From an uncultured Treponema sp. (GTDB taxonomy: Bacteria > Spirochaetota > Spirochaetia > Treponematales > Treponemataceae), in contig CAKZZR010000235.1 of assembly GCA_937885475.1 (NCBI GenBank), positions 1 through 15,172 on the forward strand: a stretch of 15,172 nucleotides of DNA, read 5' to 3'. Below are positions 1 to 8,300 of the stretch, in pieces; position 1 is the stretch's first letter, and every line of letters begins with the position of its first letter. The notes beneath the pieces are model-generated. The model saw only the letters and a program-made list of their open reading frames with translations, was not told where the DNA came from and ran no database searches. Position numbers and translations under genes: made by a program.

Positions 1-95
1 ACTGGGGCTGGCGAATCGCGCCTGGCGGACTCACCAAAGAGAACGCCGAATGGCTTGCATTCATCAGCGACCTGTACGGACGCAACATAAAGTAA
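1..95 (+). CDS. C-terminal end of an unrecognised protein (5' end outside window)
   Basis: Reading from base 3, an open frame enters from the left edge and gives 30 residues ending DLYGRNIK before a TAA at 93-95. The residues (tryptophan- and glycine-rich, with LTKENAEWLAFISDLY) look like a folded protein end, unlike the other two frames, which are basic and low-complexity. The stretch is too short to name a family. A terminator hairpin begins 27 bases after the stop, which supports this as a real gene end. The coding frame is inferred from residue composition and the following terminator only. Confidence 0.55.
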   Translation, partial: WGWRIAPGGLTKENAEWLAFISDLYGRNIK

Positions 96-121
96 AGCCA
101 ATGCGCTAAAAACAACGTGCT

Positions 122-174
122 AAAAAGCATTCGCAAGCTGCATGATTTTTTGCATTTGCGGACGCTTTTTTTTT
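122..174 (+). terminator. Rho-independent terminator after the left-edge gene
   Basis: An interrupted hairpin is visible. AAAAGC (123-128) pairs with GCTTTT (164-169), CGCAA (132-136) with TTGCG (156-160), and TGCA (139-142) with TGCA (151-154), around a T-rich loop. A run of nine T (166-174) follows the base of the stem. The stem has a 3x3 internal loop and a 2x1 bulge, so it is not ideal, but the position after a stop codon and the long T-run make termination likely. Confidence 0.65.
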
Positions 175-201
175 GCAAAATGAATATTTTCACCGTATAA
201 T
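173..201 (+). promoter_or_regulatory. Sigma70-type promoter for the two giant lipoprotein genes
   Basis: A -35-like TTGCAA (173-178) is separated by exactly 17 bp from a perfect TATAAT -10 (196-201). Transcription would start near 208, giving a short leader of about 15 bases that contains the AGAGAGG ribosome-binding site at 211-217. The -35 overlaps the last bases of the preceding T-run, so terminator and promoter abut directly. No second promoter is obvious between the two lipoprotein genes. Confidence 0.75.
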
Positions 202-222
202 TTTAAGGATAGAGAGGTTACA

Positions 223-3200
223 GTGAAAAAGTTTCTTTTTGCTTTCTTTGCTTTTGCTTGTGTGCTGTTCAGTTCATGTCAGGAAGTCGGTCTTGGAGAA
301 GAGATTGACCTTGAAGCTCCTGTGCTTGCTGTTACAAGTCTTACCTGCGGTTCCGGCTCGCTTACAGAAATAGAGGGCGGCGTTACCTGCAATACCAATG
401 TTGATTTTACCGGTACCGCAACGGACAATAAAAAAGTTTCCCGCGTTGTGGCGGAGCTTAAGTGGTCATCGGATACGGAGTTTGTACAAATCGGAACCGC
501 GACCCTTTCCGGCTCAGACTGGTCGTTCCATTATGATTTTTTACAGGAAGGTGCCTGTTACCTAAAGTTTACGGCAGAAGACCCCGGAAAGAATTATTCC
601 ATAAATACGGCAAAAACACTCACTCTGTTCATAGATAAATCCGCTCCGTCTGCCAGCGCGTGGTACATAGACCGCGAGCTTAACGGCATTCAGTATAATC
701 TTAAGGGCTTGGAAACGCTCAAGGCTCTTGACCTTGACTTGCCAGAAAACAAGGATGCAGTGCAGAACGTGGGCTTTACCATCTGCGGAAACGCAAGCGA
801 CGCATTCGGAATCAGCACTATTTCCCTAAAAATCAAGGACGAAAGCGGGGCAACAATCGCTACCGTACAGAATTCAAATACAGACAATAATTATGCGCCA
901 AAATTCAAGGTTACGCATGACATTCTGGTTCAGGGCAACAAAGCGCTTGAAAGCGGAACGCATTATCTTCAGGCTGTGTACGAGGCGGAGGACGTTACCG
1001 AATTCCCCGGTGCCAACAAGACCGGAGAGGTTGCGATAGGCTGGTTCATTTGGCGCCCGGAAAGCGATGTTCCGCAGATAGTCAATTCCGACATTGCAGA
1101 GGAGACCAGCGGAACGAGCACGACGCTTTCCATGAACGTGCGCATTCAGGATATGATAAGCCTTACGTTCTTTGACGACGACGAGCTTGCGGAAGGCTAT
1201 TTTGCCCTGCTTACCGCCGAAGAAGCTAGCGCCTTGTTTGCTTCCAGCGATTGGGAAAAAATCAAAGCTGCTCCTTCCTTGATGATAGATGCCGTAAAGG
1301 CAAATGCAGACAACGATGAGGCAACCGATGCCGCTGCCCGCGCTAACCGCGCCTATCACTTTACCGCAACCAATTCCGAGCGAGAGGTTGTTGTTTCGCT
1401 TAAGGCGGCAAAAAAGCCGCAGACCATGCGCCTTGTTGCCTTTGGCTGGGATAACACAACGGCAAAAAAACAGGTTGCAAAGGATGTTTCCGTGCGCGTT
1501 ACCGACGAAAGCACGCCGATTCTGCTTATCACCACGCCAAAGAACAATTCCGTTCCGGCATTCAATGCGGACGGCGCTACTACAACAATCACCGGGCAGA
1601 CCTTGGATTCCGCGGGCTGTGCCTACCTAGAATTCGTGTGGGTTTCTGATTCTGTCGTAGACAAAAAGAAGGCTGCGACGGATTGGCTGGACACCATCAC
1701 CACAGACGCTGCGCATACTGCGCTGGGCAATGCAACCAACCGAATCACCAAAAAGGATGGCATGAAGTTGTGGTCGGTTCCGCTTGCTGACAACGGAACC
1801 AGCGGAGGCTTTGTGTCTCAGACCTTCTCGTTCAGCGTGGATTTGCTAAGCGACTTTACCACAGACGACGCGGACAGCGCCAAGAACGAAAAAGCAAAGG
1901 AAAAATACTTCCTTGTAAAGCTTACGCGCAAGGACGGAAAGTACATCTATCAGGAATACAAATTTGCCGACGACAACCTTCCGCCGCAGATTGTAAGCGT
2001 TTCGCCCTATACTGACATGCAGATTGTGCAGAAAACGACGGATTTTACCATCAAATTCAAGGCTCACAAGGAATCGGGGCTTGCGATTGACCAAAGTTCA
2101 TACAAGATTGAGCGGGTAATGGGTGAAAGTGTTACGGAAATAACAAGCTCTGTAAGCGGTTATTCGGACGTAAGGTATAACTCTGCGACCGGCTATTACG
2201 AAGCGACCGTTTCTTCCACTCTGCTTACGGACTTGAATGACAATGGTGCGCGCCCCACATACCGACTTTCTGCAAGCGACATTTTTGGAAACGATGCTTC
2301 CGCGCAGTACACTCTTGTTATAAGCGACCTTCCTGCGTTGACCGGCGTTTCTTCCACGGCGGCAACCATGTGCAAAAAGGGCGACGTTATAGACATAATC
2401 GCTTCCTTTACAAAGCCGGTGAAGGTGTATGGCTCGCCGCGTCTTAAACTTAAGGGCGTTACAAATGCAAAGAACGGCACGACCGCCGCTGATGCGGTGT
2501 ATGCCGGCTACACAAGCGGAAGCGACACCACGGCGCTTCACTTTGCGTATACGGTGCAGGACGGCGACACTTCTGACGGACTTACGCTGTTCAGCACAAC
2601 GCCGTTTGATGACAACGAAAGCGCTACGCTTACCAGCGAAAAAGTGATTATGACTGCGCTTTCTGAGGACAGCAGTACCGATGCAAAAAACACCTTTGAC
2701 GCAAAAGGAATAAAGCTGGACGGCGTTACCCCAAGCGTTACGGGAATATCGATTACCGGCGACGGCGTTACAACCGGCGGAATTACCTATCTGCGGGAAG
2801 GCAAGGTCATTACCGCCGTTCTTACGATGAGCGAGAACGTCATCGTGCAGGGAAGCCCCGCCATAACTCTGTATGCTGGCGGCTCTGCAACCAATACCGT
2901 TGTGCTTCCATTTACCGGAATAGAGGATTCCGGCTCAAGTACGCGCATTACATTCAGCAAGACCGTTAGCACTGCCGACGCAAACGGCGTTCTTTCCTAT
3001 GCGCAAGGCTCGTATATCACAAATGCTGCCGTCATAACCGACGGGTACGGTAATTCCCTTGAGCTTACGGAAACAGGCACCGTGCAGGCAAACCTGAATG
3101 TAGACACCGTTGCGCCAAAAACGCCGGCTATTTCCGCACGATATAATAACGCTGCGGTTACGCTTACGAACAACGGAAAGTACAAGACCAGCGTTTCCTT

Positions 3201-5283
3201 TACGCTTTCCAAGGCAGAGGCGGACTCAACCGTTCAGGCTTTGCAGTATTCAACGGACGGCGGAAGCACCTGGACGGGCGCAACGGAAGGCGTGTCTGTT
3301 ACGCTTTCTTCGTCTGCCTCGTTCACGTACCGGGCGGTTGACTATGCGGGCAATGTGTCTGCAATTGCAGATCCAATATATCTTGACATAGAAAACACCT
3401 TCCCTGCGTTCAGCGTGGAATGCGTTAATGCCGACGGCAACTACAAGGCGGGCAGTTCATTGACCTTGCGCGTTTCCTTTGTGCGGGCGGTTAATGTTGC
3501 CGCAAATGCGGGTGCGTATGTTACCGTAAGCGCCGCAACAGGAAGTGGCGGCGGCAAGGCATATCTTGCAAACAAAACCGCGCGCTCTGCGCAAAGCCTT
3601 GACTTTACCTATACGGTGCAGAGCGGGGATGACTTTACGCTTAAGGTTGCCCAAAATGCCATTACTCTTACCGGCATTACCGACGAATACGGAATCGCAC
3701 AGAACGGCAAAGCGGCTACGGCAGACTGCACGCGAACCGGCGTAAAATGCGACGGAAAAGCCCCTACGGTCAGCAGCATGACCGACGGAGGTGGTAGCAC
3801 AGGAACGGTGTTTACCCAAGGAAATAAGATTGTTCTTACATTCAATGAGAATGTCATAAAATCAAGCGGAAGCATTACGCTTCGCCGCACGAATACAAAT
3901 AGCAGCGGTGTAAGGGATGGCGCATGGGCTGTTCCTCCTGTGCTTACGGCTGCTGAATTCAACAAGATTTGCAGCAATATAACCTCGTCTCAGAAGAATA
4001 CCCTTTCTTTGCAGGAAGATGGGCACGACATGGAAGATTCTGAATGGGTTGGTAATTCTGGTTCAACTTATGATAACAAATACTATCACGGTACGGGGCA
4101 GCTTGTAGGGCCTTATAAAAAAATGACTCAAGGAATTTTGGATAGTGGTGACCCAGATGTAGACACAAAATATGTACTTGACTTTGACATGGATATCTGG
4201 GAAACAACGACCGCTCATTATTATGGAAAGACATTTACTTCTAGTACTCAGACAAGTCCTACTACATTGACAGCAAGTAATGCAACAACAATAACGGTGG
4301 GAAATATTCGTTCTGTACTTGAGTCTGCTGGCTATCACAAGCGTGTTCTTGATGTAACGAGTAACGCAGTTGTTGTAAGTGGCAATACTGTTACAATTAC
4401 ATTCCCTAAAGGGTTGTGTGATAGTTCTGCAAGTCTTCCGGAAGGAATTGAATGGGAACTCTTGGTAGATGGTGGCGCCTTTATGGACGAATCTGGTAAC
4501 ACGATGGATGCTTACACAAGCAGCACATTCTTTAGTAGCGGTGTGCAGACTCCTGTTATCCGTGTTGACCGTTATAGTTATGGGTATGGAATCTATCAAG
4601 GAAATAGTTCTGGTGGAGAATCTATGATTGAAAATCAAGGAACTGTTCCTTCGGGATATGTGCGCGTCCGCATAGACTGTCAGACCCCGAGTTCAACAAT
4701 AAAATACAAGATGGTGGATGCTACCATTGATAATAGTCTTACCCTGGGTATTGGTGGAAGATACTGTACATGGCAATATAAAAAGACGTATGCAAAAACT
4801 CTGAGTAACTTAAATGACGAGACTCTTTCCAATACATATGCAGGTGCATTTGGCGCTGGTAATGGAAGCTATACCACCGCGTGCCGAAAGTATATTGTTG
4901 CTCAGGCTACTAAATCAGGATTAGGCACTTCAGAAAAAGGCTATGAGGGAATATTCCAGACTGTAGTAAAATTCAATTGCTCTAATGGTACCCATTACGA
5001 TGTTTCAAAATTGTATAATGTTTCTATCCGAGGAACCACAGGTTGGAGTGGAGAACCAAGTATTTCTCCGTTCCCATTGCGAGATGCACAGGTGGGTTCT
5101 CCATTCATAAGACGATGTTACTATAAGGATTCTTCTACCTATTATTGGATAAGTTACGAAATCCTTGAGGATGCTTCAATTTCTGGATATATAAAGGGCG
5201 ATTGGACTAATTATTACCTTTCTAGCTGGGGCTATGTTTATGTCGGTGGCTATACAGAAATGTCAGGTTTAACAAAGGACTAA
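223..5283 (+). CDS. Giant Ig-like repeat lipoprotein, paralog 1
   Basis: This 1686-residue protein has a lipoprotein signal: MKK, a Phe/Ala-rich core and LFSSC with the lipidated Cys at 19. The spirochaete lipobox is relaxed, so Phe at -3 is tolerable. The start is GTG at 223, five bases after GAGAGG. After Cys19 comes VGLGEEIDLEAP, then Ig-like beta modules. The first (about 30-140) contains a GTATDNKKVSRV strand-turn typical of bacterial Ig folds. A GWFIWRPESDVP motif lies at 273 and an ITTP boundary near 435. Surface repeats start near 710, 850, 1059 and 1181; two carry the signature F-x-Y-T-V-x-x-G-D (774-782 and 1128-1136). A YSTDGG / DYAGNVS module lies between, at about 964-1058. RIDCQTP (1483-1489) resembles the chitobiase/beta-hexosaminidase C-terminal-like fold. 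SISPFPL (1613-1619) and YYWI (1640-1643) mark the tail. It is probably an exported, lipid-anchored surface protein, perhaps adhesive; no catalytic motif is visible. From about base 3960 codons become AT-rich. It is paralogous with the next gene. Confidence 0.85.
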   Translation: MKKFLFAFFAFACVLFSSCQEVGLGEEIDLEAPVLAVTSLTCGSGSLTEIEGGVTCNTNVDFTGTATDNKKVSRVVAELKWSSDTEFVQIGTATLSGSDWSFHYDFLQEGACYLKFTAEDPGKNYSINTAKTLTLFIDKSAPSASAWYIDRELNGIQYNLKGLETLKALDLDLPENKDAVQNVGFTICGNASDAFGISTISLKIKDESGATIATVQNSNTDNNYAPKFKVTHDILVQGNKALESGTHYLQAVYEAEDVTEFPGANKTGEVAIGWFIWRPESDVPQIVNSDIAEETSGTSTTLSMNVRIQDMISLTFFDDDELAEGYFALLTAEEASALFASSDWEKIKAAPSLMIDAVKANADNDEATDAAARANRAYHFTATNSEREVVVSLKAAKKPQTMRLVAFGWDNTTAKKQVAKDVSVRVTDESTPILLITTPKNNSVPAFNADGATTTITGQTLDSAGCAYLEFVWVSDSVVDKKKAATDWLDTITTDAAHTALGNATNRITKKDGMKLWSVPLADNGTSGGFVSQTFSFSVDLLSDFTTDDADSAKNEKAKEKYFLVKLTRKDGKYIYQEYKFADDNLPPQIVSVSPYTDMQIVQKTTDFTIKFKAHKESGLAIDQSSYKIERVMGESVTEITSSVSGYSDVRYNSATGYYEATVSSTLLTDLNDNGARPTYRLSASDIFGNDASAQYTLVISDLPALTGVSSTAATMCKKGDVIDIIASFTKPVKVYGSPRLKLKGVTNAKNGTTAADAVYAGYTSGSDTTALHFAYTVQDGDTSDGLTLFSTTPFDDNESATLTSEKVIMTALSEDSSTDAKNTFDAKGIKLDGVTPSVTGISITGDGVTTGGITYLREGKVITAVLTMSENVIVQGSPAITLYAGGSATNTVVLPFTGIEDSGSSTRITFSKTVSTADANGVLSYAQGSYITNAAVITDGYGNSLELTETGTVQANLNVDTVAPKTPAISARYNNAAVTLTNNGKYKTSVSFTLSKAEADSTVQALQYSTDGGSTWTGATEGVSVTLSSSASFTYRAVDYAGNVSAIADPIYLDIENTFPAFSVECVNADGNYKAGSSLTLRVSFVRAVNVAANAGAYVTVSAATGSGGGKAYLANKTARSAQSLDFTYTVQSGDDFTLKVAQNAITLTGITDEYGIAQNGKAATADCTRTGVKCDGKAPTVSSMTDGGGSTGTVFTQGNKIVLTFNENVIKSSGSITLRRTNTNSSGVRDGAWAVPPVLTAAEFNKICSNITSSQKNTLSLQEDGHDMEDSEWVGNSGSTYDNKYYHGTGQLVGPYKKMTQGILDSGDPDVDTKYVLDFDMDIWETTTAHYYGKTFTSSTQTSPTTLTASNATTITVGNIRSVLESAGYHKRVLDVTSNAVVVSGNTVTITFPKGLCDSSASLPEGIEWELLVDGGAFMDESGNTMDAYTSSTFFSSGVQTPVIRVDRYSYGYGIYQGNSSGGESMIENQGTVPSGYVRVRIDCQTPSSTIKYKMVDATIDNSLTLGIGGRYCTWQYKKTYAKTLSNLNDETLSNTYAGAFGAGNGSYTTACRKYIVAQATKSGLGTSEKGYEGIFQTVVKFNCSNGTHYDVSKLYNVSIRGTTGWSGEPSISPFPLRDAQVGSPFIRRCYYKDSSTYYWISYEILEDASISGYIKGDWTNYYLSSWGYVYVGGYTEMSGLTKD

Positions 5284-5300
5284 AGGGGGAGAAAAATATA

Positions 5301-8300
5301 ATGCGCAGCATCATGAAAACTAAAATTCTATCACATATAAAGAACGGCGTGCTTCTTGCGCTGGTGGCGGCGGGTGTTTTTTCCTGTACTGACAGCGTGG
5401 GCTTGGGCGAGGCGGTTGACCTTACCGCGCCAGAAATAACCATTACCTCGCATTCGGACAATACCACGGTTCCTAGCGAATTTACCCTGTGCGGAACTGC
5501 CTACGACAACATTGAGGTAAAGAGCATAACGGTTGACTTTGCCTCGCAGAATCTGCATTACAAGGTCGTACCGGGCAGCTCGTGGTACAAGATGAACAAG
5601 GCAACAGGCGGCGAATGGGTGCAGATGCCTGCAAGCGAGGGCGCGTGCACAAAAAGCGGCGACAAATGGTCGTGGTTTGTGTACGTGCGGGCAAGCGAGG
5701 GCAATTTAAGCGGCATAACGTACAATCTGTATGCGCTTGCAAGCGATGCAATGGCAAATTCCGGTAAGAATTCCAAGGTTGACCTTTCCTTGATTATGGA
5801 CGAAAAAAATCCGAGCGTGAGCATTTATGCGCCGGAGCTTTTGACCGGGGCGTATGATGCGGTTTCTACGGAGGCGGCAAACTACAAGCTTCGCGACGGA
5901 AACGTCATCTCAAAGCTCTGGAACGGAGACATCACGTTGCAGGGGCGGCAGGACGGTTCCATCTCGTTCAAGGAGCTTCGCATAGATTTTGACAATGGTG
6001 CGCTTTCTGCGGGAACCCGCAAGGTTACCGGCGACGCGACCGCCCTTACTTCTGTGGACGAGCTTGCAAAAAACGTAAGCCTTGGCGACACAGAAGAGCT
6101 TCAGCCGTATTTTTCAAAAACGTTAAAAGTGGGCGAAGACGGCATAACGGATCTTCGCAATTGGACTCTTACTGTAGCGCAGAGCGAATGGGTCAGTGCC
6201 TCTAAGAATTCTGAGCTGCTTTCCTGCGGAGAGGCGCAGGGTGCGGGTAAGATTATCCGCGTCGTTACCACCAGTTTAAGCGACTCCTACGCATGGGAAA
6301 AGAAGGTAATTGGCTATTTTGTGTGGTGGCCAGAAGCGGACGCTCCGTGGATAAACGCCTACGTGGGCGATGACGCAGACAACGGCGACAATACCTATGG
6401 CGCGTTCCCGTCGGCAAATTTTTCCGGCACGGTTCAGGACGACGACGGAATAAAAGAGGTTTATTATACAATAGAAAAGTACGGTACGAATGCAACCTGG
6501 TCCAGCTATAAAGCAAAGACTTATTTGACCTTGCCAGATGAGAACGCAAAGTCCGCGTCATTTGCAATAACCATGCCGGCGGAATTTGGCAAGTACCGTA
6601 TTGCAATGACGGTAACGGACATGAACGGTAAGAGCGCCACAAAAACAAAGTATTTTAAGACGCTTGATGTAAGCCCGCCTACGCTTACCATAACCACGCC
6701 TTTGTCCGCAAGCTCCGTTCTTGCTGACAAAGACGGAAAAATTGCATTCTCAGGAAAAGTAACGGACGACGGAACCGTAAAATCGCTTTCGCTCATCTAT
6801 CTGCACCCGGTTGCAAACGACGACCCAGCGAACATCATCCGCTACATGAGCGGTAACGAGGCGGAATGGGAGCTTGCAACTACCGGCGGAGCGGATTCTG
6901 CGGAATACTCATATACGACGGATGGCGGAACTGTTTTCTACACAAACAAAATCTACAGCCTTGCCTTGGAAGGCGGCAGTTATAACAGCACGGCTAAGGT
7001 TACCGAGTACACCTTTACAAGGACCTTGAACCTGTTCGAGAATTTGGGTATTGACGGAATTTCCAAATGCCTTTCTGACCAGTATTTTGTGCTTCGTGCT
7101 GAAGATAACAGCGGCGCAAAGACCGTTCAGCAGCTTGTTCTTGCAGGAGACAATCAAAGTCCTGAGCTTACCGTTACGTCAATTCAGCAGTTTGCGGGCG
7201 ATGGCACGTCAAAAATTAAAGAATTTACTTTTGGTGCGGACGGCGATGTTCCTACATTTAATGTGGTAAAGTCTGGCGATTACGCGATTATCAAGGGAAC
7301 GTGGTCAGACAATTCTGTGAGCGCTTGGAACAATGATAAGACAAAAATAAAGCCGCTTGCGTTCACATGGGGCGACGACACCTCTGTTTCCATTACAAAC
7401 GAACAGCTGGCTTCCGGCGTATGGAACTGGACGGCAAAGGCGCAAAACCTGCCTAAAAACAGCGGAACGCTTTCTGTAAGCCTTGCCGATTTTGGCGGTA
7501 ACTCAACTACCGTTACAAAGTCAATCTTTATAGAAACCGCCGAACTTGGACTTGAAAGCATAAGCGCAATTGAGCAGGACGGCTCTTATAAGGAAGGAAC
7601 GATTCGGATTACGCTTAATTTTACCAAGAATACAACGGTAACCGGCGGAACTCCGACCCTTACGCTCAATAATCGCGGAACTGCGACTTATACAGGAGGA
7701 AGCGGTTCTGCACAGCACATCTTTACGTACAGTATTGGCGATGACGACCTTGATACAAAGGCATTGTCTGGCGGAACGCTTGATGTTACGGCATTTAATG
7801 CAAACGGCGCGTTGTACAACGATGCAAGCGTTTCAGGCTCAAGCCAGGCGTTTACGGTTGAGCTTCCGGAGGACGACAGCAAAAAGCTGGGCACAAGCCG
7901 CAGCATCATAATCGACAGGACGGCTCCAAAAATCGCATCGTTTAAGGTTATTTCCAGCGCGGGATATTACAAAGCGGGTAAGACCGTTCTGTTCCTGCTT
8001 GCCTTTGATGAAAGCGTTGCTATTGCTAATGCTTCAAATCTTGGGCTTTCGTTCAGTTCTATCGCAAGCCCATCCGTTAGCGCTAAAGAAAGCGGCTCAA
8101 GCGTAATCTTTACGTATACAGTAGGCGAGGGGCAAACGGCATCTCCGCTCTCACTTTCTTCATTTGCAAATACTGCTGGCGTTACCGTTACCGACCTTGC
8201 CGGAAACGCTCTTACAGATTGGAGCGTTCCTGCTGGCACAGACCTTTCGGGCATCAATATAGACACATCCGCTCCTTCTGAACCAACAATCAATGGCGCG

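Noticed and set aside
1461..1472. A7 homopolymer as a phase-variation tract
   Set aside because: Runs of seven A occur elsewhere in these genes, the frame is intact, and no longer tract or promoter-located repeat is present, so there is no specific support for slippage control.
2338..3780. Possible DNA-level tandem repeat array or CRISPR-like region in lipoprotein 1
   Set aside because: The repetition is only at the protein fold level; the DNA units are diverged, of unequal length and lack spacers.
4063..4638. A 191-codon open frame on the minus strand inside lipoprotein 1
   Set aside because: It lies opposite the AT-rich tail of a convincing gene, has low-complexity Thr/Arg/Cys-rich sequence and no family resemblance; it is a shadow of the plus-strand gene.
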